NCBI RefSeq assembly: GCF_002896855.1
Contig: NZ_CP021850.1
Span: 2,629,665-2,693,664 of the forward strand
Source: Clostridium thermosuccinogenes
Lineage (GTDB): Bacteria > Bacillota > Clostridia > Acetivibrionales > DSM-5807
DNA length: 64,000 nt
Reading direction: 5' to 3'
The number at the start of each line of letters is the position of its first letter. Position 1 is the first letter of the stretch. This document shows positions 34,515-42,473 of this stretch, piece after piece. The translations under genes and the position numbers were made by a program. The notes below the pieces were generated by a model. The model did no database searches, was not told the DNA's origin, and saw nothing but the letters and a program-made list of their open reading frames with translations.

Positions 34515-36665
34515 ATGGGTCTGACAAACCAATCAACAGGAGTCCGCCTGTTGGAAACTGAGCTTAAAATCGTGCGTTCCAGCCCTGATGATAAAGTAAT
34601 CGCCCTTGCCGGAAACCCCAACGTGGGTAAAAGTACGGTTTTTAACAGTTTAACAGGGTTGAACCAGCATACCGGCAACTGGCCGGGCAAAACAGTCACT
34701 AATGCACAGGGCAGACATAGACACAAAGATAAGAACTTTATTTTGGTGGACATACCGGGTACTTATTCCCTCATGGCAAATTCTGTGGAGGAAGAAGTTG
34801 CGAGAGATTTTATCTGCTTTGGCAATGCAGATGCGATCGTTGTCGTGACCGATGCCACTTGTTTGGAGAGAAATTTAAATCTTGTTCTGCAAACCCTGGA
34901 AATCACTGATAAAGTTGTTGTCTGTGTCAACCTTATAGATGAGGCAAAAAGGAAAAAAATAAACGTCAATTGCAGTGAACTGTCCAAAATTCTCGGCATA
35001 CCTGTAGTTCCGACAATTGCAAGGAACTATTTGGGACTCAATGAGCTAATGGATGCGGTCTACGATATAGCCGATAACCGTACTGTCACAAATCCTGTTA
35101 AAATTATATATGATGAACCAATCGAAAAAGCAATAGAAATGATCCAGCCGGAAGTGTTGAAAACTCTTGGAGGCAGAATCAACAGCCGCTGGGTGGCATT
35201 GAGGCTTTTAGAAAATGATCCCAGCCTTTTAAGATCATTGGATAAGTACTTGGGGTTCAACCTGGCAGATGACGGTGAACTTGTAAGACAGCTTGAATCT
35301 GCAAGAGATTATCTTACCGAAAAAGGCATCCCCACAGACCAACTGCGCGACAAAATTGTAACCAGGCTTGTGCGCATGGCAGAAGATATCAGCAGAAAAA
35401 TAATCACTTTCGAAGGCAAGGTGTACGGCAATTTCGACAGGAAAATTGACAGAGTCCTTACTTCCAGGATTTTTGGCATTCCGATAATGCTCGGGCTCTT
35501 GGCATTAATATTCTGGATTACCATTGAAGGTGCTAATGTGCCTTCCGGTATGCTCGCTGACTTTCTTTTTAGTATAGAGGCCAAGCTCACGGAATTGTTT
35601 ACACAGGCAGGTTCACCCCAATGGCTTCATGACATATTAGTCCTGGGCATGTACCGGACCCTCGCCTGGGTCGTTTCGGTCATGCTGCCTCCAATGGCCA
35701 TTTTCTTTCCTTTGTTCACTCTTCTGGAAGACCTGGGGTACCTTCCAAGAGTAGCCTTCAACCTGGATAATTTCTTCAAAAGAGCATGTGCTCATGGAAA
35801 ACAGGCATTAACCATGTGCATGGGGTTTGGATGCAATGCTGCGGGGGTTATAGGTTGTAGGATCATCAACTCACCAAGAGAGCGCCTCATTGCCATAATA
35901 ACGAATGCCTTTGTGCCTTGTAATGGCCGTTTTCCGACACTTATAGCCTTAAGTACGATTTTTATAGGCGGTACGGCAGGTGGTGCTTTCAAATCCTTGT
36001 ACTCCACCTTGGCTCTTACAGCAATAGTTCTTATAGGTATTTTCATGACACTGCTGGTATCCAGAATTCTATCCAAAACCATACTTAAAGGCTTACCGTC
36101 TTCCTTTACATTGGAGCTCCCACCCTACCGGAGGCCCCAGGTGGGCAGAATCATCGTTCGCTCCATCTTCGACAGGACACTTTTTGTTTTGGGCCGTGCA
36201 GTTGCCATCGCCGCTCCTGCAGGAATGGTTATATGGCTCATGGCCAATATAAATATAGGTGGAGCAAGCCTGCTGTCATACGCCGCGGGTTTCCTCGATC
36301 CCTTCGGAAAAATGATAGGAATGGACGGTTATATACTGATGGCCTTTATTCTCGGCCTACCGGCTAATGAAATCGTCATTCCTGTATTAATCATGAGTTA
36401 TATGTCCTCCGGATCAATGCTGGAACTGGAAGAATTGGAGGATTTGCGCCGGGTGTTGGAAGCTAACGGTTGGACCTGGCTCACCGGAATATGTGTAATG
36501 CTATTTTCCCTCATGCACTTTCCCTGCGGTACCACCTTATGGACCATACGCAAGGAAACCCAAAGCATGAAATGGGCGCTCGCTTCCTTTGCCATACCAA
36601 CCGCAGCCGGCATCATCATATGCTTTATCGTAGCAAACGCAGCCCGTATTTTGGGACTGGTATGA
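34515..36665 (+). CDS. feoB: Ferrous iron transport protein B
   Basis: 716 residues. The N-terminal G domain has GNPNVGKST (33-41), DIPGTYSL and VNLID. A helical GDI-like segment follows, then a membrane domain with Gate motifs (FGCNAAGVIGCRIINSPRERLIAIITNAFVPCNGRFP) and about eight or more helices. FeoB moves Fe2+ across the inner membrane. AAGGAGG precedes the ATG. With the divergent DtxR-type gene it makes a self-contained iron-uptake module. Confidence 0.97.
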   Translation: MGLTNQSTGVRLLETELKIVRSSPDDKVIALAGNPNVGKSTVFNSLTGLNQHTGNWPGKTVTNAQGRHRHKDKNFILVDIPGTYSLMANSVEEEVARDFICFGNADAIVVVTDATCLERNLNLVLQTLEITDKVVVCVNLIDEAKRKKINVNCSELSKILGIPVVPTIARNYLGLNELMDAVYDIADNRTVTNPVKIIYDEPIEKAIEMIQPEVLKTLGGRINSRWVALRLLENDPSLLRSLDKYLGFNLADDGELVRQLESARDYLTEKGIPTDQLRDKIVTRLVRMAEDISRKIITFEGKVYGNFDRKIDRVLTSRIFGIPIMLGLLALIFWITIEGANVPSGMLADFLFSIEAKLTELFTQAGSPQWLHDILVLGMYRTLAWVVSVMLPPMAIFFPLFTLLEDLGYLPRVAFNLDNFFKRACAHGKQALTMCMGFGCNAAGVIGCRIINSPRERLIAIITNAFVPCNGRFPTLIALSTIFIGGTAGGAFKSLYSTLALTAIVLIGIFMTLLVSRILSKTILKGLPSSFTLELPPYRRPQVGRIIVRSIFDRTLFVLGRAVAIAAPAGMVIWLMANINIGGASLLSYAAGFLDPFGKMIGMDGYILMAFILGLPANEIVIPVLIMSYMSSGSMLELEELEDLRRVLEANGWTWLTGICVMLFSLMHFPCGTTLWTIRKETQSMKWALASFAIPTAAGIIICFIVANAARILGLV

Positions 36666-37529
36666 TATTGGTCTTCTGGCTGAAGCCGGCAACATGAAAA
36701 TAATTAATCCAGTTATCCTATTATCCGTAAGGATTTTAATGCAGCAAAGCCAATAATATGCTATGATGTGAAACCTTAAATAGATTATATTCGAACAGCT
36801 TTTAAAGCATTGCATAATGTGGTGCTGGTACAGAAAAATCACAGTTGACTAAGTTAACTATATATGCTATTTTATTCATATAAAGCAAACGAAAGGATGG
36901 TATTGATGTTGGTAAGCTCTGTTAAGGTGGTTTTCAACTAAATATAGTTGAAGGGGTATAATTTGAAACAGGCAAATATCCTGTGTGTTTTTTGTACCCT
37001 AAATCAGACATTACCTTACAGGCGGCTGCTTCAATAACCATTATAGTTGCGTTTGTTCTCATATCGGAGTTTGGAAACGTATGGGCTCGGCAAGGTATGT
37101 TTGTCGGGCTTTTTTGTTTACTATGGGCGCCCATCTGGCAAATTACTCCCGGCAGCATAACCTGACTGATTTTTGCTTTGTAAACTTCAGTCTATATGTC
37201 GGCCTATACCTTTTCCTTCTTCTACTGTCCAGACGCATACTGCCTTTTACGGGCAAGGTATGAAATCTACACTTAATTCAGAATAAATGCAAACCATGTC
37301 CAGGTTATAACTAAGCTTTCCTGTATTCATGTCTGTTAAGGGTACTCTTTTCCGGATTGAAAACAAAGAGCAGATTATTCTTTTGCTTCGTATCCAGAAG
37401 CATTAATTAAACAGCCTATTTTGCTGCTGTTGGTTTTAAAACGGTAATATTAGACGACAGGTTTATTTGCCGGTGAAAATTGACAATAAGAATTTTTACA
37501 AAAACAGATTTAAGAAAGGAAAAAAGACG
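36666..37529. other. Long intergenic region downstream of feoB
   Basis: No recognised gene. It holds a dyad AGTTGAC-TAA-GTTAACT (36842-36859), a hairpin TTCAACTA-AATA-TAGTTGAA (36933-36952), and an 11-codon frame at 36906 with a weak binding site. A 60-codon hydrophobic frame at 36983-37165 lacks a binding site and is not called. Confidence 0.5.
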
Positions 37530-39797
37530 ATGAAGAAATTTTATGAGGCATTGGAATTTAATAAGATACTCCACATGTTGGAAGAACATGCTTTATCAAA
37601 TAAAGCAAAAGAAAGAATCAGGAACCTTGAACCTTATCTATCGGAAGCAGAAGTATCACGGCATACGGGCGAAACCACCGAAGCCAGGCTCATCATGGAG
37701 CATTACGGAACGCCTCCATTATCAGGCATGTATGAGCTGGATAAGTCATTGGCTTTATTGGGCAAGGGAACGATCCTTTTGCCTGAGCAGCTGGAAAGCA
37801 TAGCGCAGTTCCTCACAGCCTGCAGGAGAATGAAAGCATACCTTAAAAAGGCAGAAGCCACATTTACATCCGTAGCTTCCTATGGTAACTCCATGTACGC
37901 TCTGGAAGGAGTCGAGGGTGAAATCAACAGGTCAATCCGTGGAAGCCAGGTGGATGACAAAGCTTCTCCTGCCCTGGCAGACATAAGGAGGAAAATTGCC
38001 AATATAGACATCCAGGCAAAATCCAAGCTCGATTCTCTGCTTAGGAACAACAAAAACTGGTTTAGCGAAAGCTTTGTATCAATCCGCAACGGACATTACA
38101 CACTGCCGGTTAAAAAAGAATACAAAAACCAGGTCAAAGGGGCGGTAATTGATGTTTCCCAGAGCGGAAACACCTATTTCATCGAGCCTTTGGCAGTAAG
38201 AAAGCTGCAGGAGGAGTTAAGCCTTCTTTTTATAGAGGAGGAAAATGAAATAAAGCGCATACTGTATATGCTTACCACTATGGTGGAAGAGAATTTGCCA
38301 TATATCAGCATCAATATTGAAGCAATGGAAACCCTGGATTTCATATTTGCCAAAGCAAAGCTGAGTATAGCGATGAAAGCAGTTCCTCTGCCTGTTTCTG
38401 CCGAAAGAAAGATAGAAATAAAGGGAGGCAGGCATCCCCTGTTGAAAGCTGATGCTGTAGTTCCCTTAGACTTCCGTATCGGAGGTGATATTAGAGGAGT
38501 GGTTATTACCGGACCCAACACCGGAGGAAAAACCGTTGCCTTAAAGACCATTGGTCTATTGTCGATGATGGCGCAAAGCGGACTTCATGTCCCGGCAGAG
38601 GCAGGATGCTTCACTATGAACAACTATGTACTGTGCGATATAGGTGACGGGCAAAGCATTACAGAAAACCTGTCCACCTTTTCTTCCCATATGACAAACA
38701 TAATAAAAATACTTCAACTGGCGGACGATCAGTCACTGGTATTGTTGGATGAATTGGGTTCAGGCACTGATCCTGCCGAAGGGATGGGATTGGCGATTGC
38801 AATATTGGAGGAACTGGCGGCCAAAAACTGCCTGTTTGTTGCAACTACCCATTATCCGGAAATAAAGGATTTTGCCAAAGCGACACCAGGACTTATTAAT
38901 GCAAGGATGGCCTTCGACCGTCAGAGCTTGCTGCCCCTGTACCGTCTGGAAATGGGAGAAGCGGGAGAAAGCTGTTCTCTGTATATAGCAATGCGTCTTG
39001 GCCTTCCCCAAAGATTGATTGAAAGAGCCAGCTTGGCTGCCTACGGAAACAGGACCGGCAAATCCGGTGAAATGTCAGGTATCGCAGCAAGTATACCCAC
39101 CGGTGATGCTGCAGGAACCACAGGCTTCAGGCTTGCTTCCGGCACAACAGATTGCTTAAAAAACATGCCCGCTGATGATACACCATTATTTGCCAAAGGC
39201 AAGGTTGCCACTGACATAACAGAAAGTATAAAAAGTACACCTGCTTCCGGCATAACAGATCATGCTAATAACATGGCTGACACTGATATGACAGAAAGCG
39301 CAAAAGGTACTTTTGCCGGTAGCGTAAAGGCGCATGAAAAAAGCACAACTTCTGCAAATGTAACAGAAAATATCAAAGGTATGGCTGTTTCTGATGCATT
39401 GCAGAGGGATATCGCTTCAACATCTCAGAGTATGGGCTTAGAAGTCCGTCCGGGCAAAAGGATCAAAAAGAATGAGGAGAGCAAAATTCCCGGTAACTCC
39501 CCCGGTATGAGTTTTAACATCGGAGACAGCGTAATGGTTTATCCGCAAAAGCTGATTGGAATCGTCTATCAAAAGGCCAATGACAAGGGTGAAGTTGGAG
39601 TTCAGATAAAGAGCAAAAAACTGCTGGTAAACCATAAAAGACTGAAACTTCATGTGGCTGCCAAGGAGCTTTATCCGGAAGATTATGATTTTTCCATAAT
39701 CTTCGATACTGCCGATAACAGGAAAAAAAGACGTAGCATGGAGCGAAAACATGATCCCGGCTTAATTATCGAGATTGACGAAGGAAAAAGAGTTTGA
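37530..39797 (+). CDS. MutS2-like ATPase lacking the Smr nuclease domain
   Basis: 755 residues. The MutS core/lever region, then the ATPase: GPNTGGKT (328-335), LVLLDELGSGTDPAEG (403-418) and ATTHYPEIKDFA. After residue 510 comes a roughly 130-residue Thr/Ser/Ala-rich insert with degenerate repeats (DITESIKST, DMTESAKGT, VTENIKGM). A KOW-like region follows (FNIGDSVMVYPQKLIGIVY), and the protein ends without the Smr domain of MutS2. MutS2 proteins act in recombination control and ribosome rescue. The start MKKFYEALEF follows AAAGGA, and a TTG at 37467 is less likely. Confidence 0.85.
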   Translation: MKKFYEALEFNKILHMLEEHALSNKAKERIRNLEPYLSEAEVSRHTGETTEARLIMEHYGTPPLSGMYELDKSLALLGKGTILLPEQLESIAQFLTACRRMKAYLKKAEATFTSVASYGNSMYALEGVEGEINRSIRGSQVDDKASPALADIRRKIANIDIQAKSKLDSLLRNNKNWFSESFVSIRNGHYTLPVKKEYKNQVKGAVIDVSQSGNTYFIEPLAVRKLQEELSLLFIEEENEIKRILYMLTTMVEENLPYISINIEAMETLDFIFAKAKLSIAMKAVPLPVSAERKIEIKGGRHPLLKADAVVPLDFRIGGDIRGVVITGPNTGGKTVALKTIGLLSMMAQSGLHVPAEAGCFTMNNYVLCDIGDGQSITENLSTFSSHMTNIIKILQLADDQSLVLLDELGSGTDPAEGMGLAIAILEELAAKNCLFVATTHYPEIKDFAKATPGLINARMAFDRQSLLPLYRLEMGEAGESCSLYIAMRLGLPQRLIERASLAAYGNRTGKSGEMSGIAASIPTGDAAGTTGFRLASGTTDCLKNMPADDTPLFAKGKVATDITESIKSTPASGITDHANNMADTDMTESAKGTFAGSVKAHEKSTTSANVTENIKGMAVSDALQRDIASTSQSMGLEVRPGKRIKKNEESKIPGNSPGMSFNIGDSVMVYPQKLIGIVYQKANDKGEVGVQIKSKKLLVNHKRLKLHVAAKELYPEDYDFSIIFDTADNRKKRRSMERKHDPGLIIEIDEGKRV

Positions 39798-39865
39798 AAG
39801 CGCGGGCATCGCAGACTGAGCAAATAAAGAGAAGGACTTAGACAGTTACACCAAATAAAACCATC

Positions 39866-39902
39866 AGAACCCATATGTATTTATTAATGCAATATGGGTT
39901 CT
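39866..39902 (+). terminator. Terminator of the MutS2-like gene
   Basis: AGAACCCATAT pairs perfectly with ATATGGGTTCT across a 15-nt loop, followed by a CC/TTTT stretch. Confidence 0.7.
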
Positions 39903-39944
39903 GCCATGCCTTTTGGTTATAGACAAAAATTATCATAGGCAAAA

Positions 39945-39977
39945 CAGGAAGCCTAAAGCAAAATCCTAGGCTTCCTG
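39945..39977 (-). terminator. Terminator downstream of the small winged-helix gene
   Basis: CAGGAAGCCTA pairs perfectly with TAGGCTTCCTG across an 11-nt loop. On the minus strand TTTTG follows. Confidence 0.8.
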
Positions 39978-39988
39978 CTTTGTCAAGC

Positions 39989-40099
39989 TCAATGCTTGCC
40001 ATCTCTTCCAAGCTTTAAATGTAAGAGCTCCTGCCCAATCGTTTCACTTGTCCCATGGCAAAAGCCACATAAACGTTGGATCTGGCCCTTCAAGCTCAT
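39989..40099 (-). CDS. Possible 36-residue protein with a CxxCH motif
   Basis: The frame MSLKGQIQRLCGFCHGTSETIGQ continues to a TGA 12 nt before the terminator, a typical end-of-gene position. It lies in the same frame as the upstream winged-helix gene, whose TAG is 21 nt before this ATG. There is no binding site, no signal peptide and no recognised family. CGFCH could bind metal. It may be a chance frame. Confidence 0.25.
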   Translation of the reverse strand: MSLKGQIQRLCGFCHGTSETIGQELLHLKLGRDGKH

Positions 40100-40120
40100 G
40101 CATGCGTAATTTCGTATGTA

Positions 40121-40300
40121 CTATTTCTTGATTTCCCAATAGCAAGCCTTAGGTGATACGATTTTTCCCTCTTTTTTCAATTTAGACATTACTTTGTCAA
40201 CCTCTTTTTTGTCTATTCCAGTGGCGGTTGCTACTTCGCCTGCTTTTACAGGCTTTTCGCTTTTGCTGAAAAAATCCAATATTACATCATAGTTATCCAT
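40121..40300 (-). CDS. Small winged-helix DNA-binding protein (59 aa)
   Basis: The protein reads MDNYDVILDFFSKSEKPVKAGEVATATGIDKKEVDKVMSKLKKEGKIVSPKACYWEIKK in segments: a complete winged helix-turn-helix with recognition helix DKKEVDKVMSKLKKEG and a short wing. It resembles the short MarR/ArsR-like single-domain regulators of Clostridia and methanogens. A strong AAAGGAGG precedes the ATG. It stands alone with a terminator downstream. Its regulated gene is unknown. Confidence 0.8.
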   Translation of the reverse strand: MDNYDVILDFFSKSEKPVKAGEVATATGIDKKEVDKVMSKLKKEGKIVSPKACYWEIKK

Positions 40301-40527
40301 ACTTTTTCCTCCTTTCCAAAATTCGGAACACTTTGTACTTTAAATAGAACGGATTGCATATACACATACGGCAGAGCTTCAATATCCCTGTTTACAGAAA
40401 GACTAAACCCATCCGCTTTCCGTAATGCACATGGCATCCGCTCTATCTCCTGTTACTTACCCATTTTTTTATAAGTTGTACCATTTTCTTTATTTTAACA
40501 TTTCATCGCCGGACAGGCAAATATACC

Positions 40528-41091
40528 TTAGCCGTGCGAATTAGCGTTCACCCAAGCTGCAAAAGAATCCACGAAACCCTTTAAGAACTCACGGGTACTT
40601 TCGTTGTTAATATTTCCATCGTCATCAAAAAGCGTTGCTACATTTGCGATATAAGCTTCGGGCTGCTGCATAGTCGGAATATTTAAGAAGGTAAGCACCT
40701 GGCGCAGATGATGGTTCGCTCCAAAAGCGCCTAAAGCTCCCGGCGTCACGCTGACCACCGCCCCGGGCTTTCCGTTCCATGCGCTTTTCCCATACGGTCT
40801 TGAACCAACATCCAGAGCATTCTTGAGAGCTGCAGGATATGACCTGTTATACTCAGGTGTTATAAAAAGAAAACCATCATATTCTTTGATGCGCTTTCTG
40901 AATGCTATCCATGCTTCAGGCTCATTTCCCTGTTCTTCCAGGTCCTGATTGAACATTGCCAGATCGCTTATATCCACCTCCTCCATATTTAATGAAGCAG
41001 GTGCTAATTGCATCAGTACCCTTGCGATCTTCCTGCAGTATGAATCCTTGCGCAGGCTTCCCACTATAATTCCTATCTTTTTGGTACTCAT
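40528..41091 (-). CDS. NADPH-dependent FMN reductase family protein
   Basis: 187 residues: KIGIIVGSLRKDSYCRKIARVL (FMN phosphate-binding loop), FITPEYNRSYPAALKNALD and SVTPGALGAFGANHHLRQVL. This is the flavodoxin-like reductase/azoreductase family, reducing FMN, quinones or metals with NAD(P)H. The start MSTKKIGI follows AAGGAGGG. It is the last gene of the P-ATPase/TrkA operon, 40 nt after the trkA stop, an unusual partner. Confidence 0.9.
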   Translation of the reverse strand: MSTKKIGIIVGSLRKDSYCRKIARVLMQLAPASLNMEEVDISDLAMFNQDLEEQGNEPEAWIAFRKRIKEYDGFLFITPEYNRSYPAALKNALDVGSRPYGKSAWNGKPGAVVSVTPGALGAFGANHHLRQVLTFLNIPTMQQPEAYIANVATLFDDDGNINNESTREFLKGFVDSFAAWVNANSHG

Positions 41092-41131
41092 AAAAACCCT
41101 CCTTTTATTCATACACTGCCTTATAAGCTGC

Positions 41132-41800
41132 TCATAAACGGGACCCAAAAAGCTCATTAATTCTGATCTTACCTTCCTCATCGGCAAAGGCTAAAATTTT
41201 GTCCCCTCCGTTTATGATTGTATCTCCATGGGGTATTATTATATCTTCCCCACGATAGATAGCAATTAACAGTGTGTTTTTAGGTATTCCCAAATCCCTG
41301 ACTGCTTTATTCACAGATTCAGACTGACTATCAACAATCAGCTGAACAATTGAATAATTGTCACGATCTACCTTCATCAGTGTCAGTATGTTTTTGAGAT
41401 CCATAACCTCAACTACAAGATGAGCCAGAAAGTCGGCCTGGTTCACAGCCACATCTACGCCCATACCGGCATTAAACAGCCATGCGTTTTGTGGATTATT
41501 GACGCGAGCAATAACTCGGGGTACGTTAAATTCGAATTTAGCAATTGTAGCAGCGACAAGATTGGTTTCATCGGCTCCGGTAACCGCAGCAACAACATCT
41601 GCTTCCATGACACCGGAGGATTCAAGAATATTGGGATCTGTTCCGTTGCCACCAATAATTATATCCTCCGGAAACATTCTTTTCAGTTTATCCAATACGC
41701 TTTCCCGTTTCTCCAGCACTCTTACAGAGCAATTGTTTTCGAGAAGCAGTTTGGCTATGTAAGACCCAACCTGTCCTCCGCCTATTATAATTACTTTCAT
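41132..41800 (-). CDS. TrkA family NAD-binding regulatory protein (second copy)
   Basis: 222 residues: TrkA-N Rossmann domain (VIIIGGGQVGSYIAKLLLENNCSVRVLEKRES) and a TrkA-C domain (LTLMKVDRDNYSIVQLIVDSQSESV...DIIIPHGDTIINGGDKILAFADEE). These proteins gate Trk/Ktr potassium channels by binding NAD(H) or nucleotides. The ATG overlaps the TGA of the other trkA gene. No TrkH/KtrB channel is in the window. Confidence 0.93.
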   Translation of the reverse strand: MKVIIIGGGQVGSYIAKLLLENNCSVRVLEKRESVLDKLKRMFPEDIIIGGNGTDPNILESSGVMEADVVAAVTGADETNLVAATIAKFEFNVPRVIARVNNPQNAWLFNAGMGVDVAVNQADFLAHLVVEVMDLKNILTLMKVDRDNYSIVQLIVDSQSESVNKAVRDLGIPKNTLLIAIYRGEDIIIPHGDTIINGGDKILAFADEEGKIRINELFGSRL

Positions 41801-42462
41801 TTGATCTCACCCCATTTCTGCTCCATACCCAATAATTTTTTCAGTCTGCTCATGGATGTTGCTAAAACGGCAATGAAAATCACATCATACTTTCGTAACA
41901 CTGTTCCCATTGTTGGCATAAAGGTTTTATTATCACGTCTTATGGCAACGACATGAATTTCACCAAAAACCGTCAATTCACTGATGGCTCTGCCTACCAG
42001 AAGGGCAGGTGTTTCAACCCTTATTATTTCAATATCTCCAATAGTTAACACACTATCAAGCTGGTCATAGCTCAGCATCTCCATCGCCTGCTGAACCCCC
42101 CAGGTTGTTGTGGATATTGTCTGAATGCCAAGACTGCGATAAATCTCCGCACTCCTTGGATCATACAACCTAGAAATGACACGGGGAACTTTGTAGATGT
42201 TCCGGGAAATCCTACCAATCAATGCGTTCACATCATCACTTTTACTGCAGGCAACTACTGCATCAGCCATTTGTATTTGAGCTTTTTCCAGTAAATCCTT
42301 GTCAAAACCCACACCCACAAAAATCTCCCCGCTAAAGTCCTTTCCAAGCAGTTCAAACGCTTCCGGGTTGCTGTCAATAACAGTCACTTTATGCCCTTTC
42401 TTTGCAAGACTTCGGGCCAACCCTGAGCCCAGCTTGCCACATCCGACTATAATAACCTTCAT
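41797..42462 (-). CDS. TrkA family NAD-binding regulatory protein (first copy)
   Basis: 221 residues: TrkA-N (VIIVGCGKLGSGLARSLAKKGHKVTVIDSNPEAF) and TrkA-C (IGDIEIIRVETPALLVGRAISEL). The start MKVIIVG follows GAGGTG by 7 nt. It begins 11 nt after the P-type ATPase stop, so it is co-transcribed with it. A tandem trkA pair can assemble as a hetero-octameric ring. Its target is probably a potassium channel elsewhere or, less conventionally, the P-ATPase. Confidence 0.93.
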   Translation of the reverse strand: MKVIIVGCGKLGSGLARSLAKKGHKVTVIDSNPEAFELLGKDFSGEIFVGVGFDKDLLEKAQIQMADAVVACSKSDDVNALIGRISRNIYKVPRVISRLYDPRSAEIYRSLGIQTISTTTWGVQQAMEMLSYDQLDSVLTIGDIEIIRVETPALLVGRAISELTVFGEIHVVAIRRDNKTFMPTMGTVLRKYDVIFIAVLATSMSRLKKLLGMEQKWGEIK

Positions 42463-42473
42463 GATTATACACC

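Noticed and set aside
36983-37165. 60-codon hydrophobic open frame after feoB
   Set aside because: No ribosome binding site and no family. Neighbouring frames are equally open, so it cannot be separated from chance.
39989-40099. Cytochrome c reading of the CGFCH motif
   Set aside because: The frame is only 36 residues, without signal peptide or heme-protein context.
41132-42462. Complete Trk/Ktr potassium uptake system
   Set aside because: Only the regulatory TrkA subunits are present. No TrkH/KtrB channel gene lies in the window.
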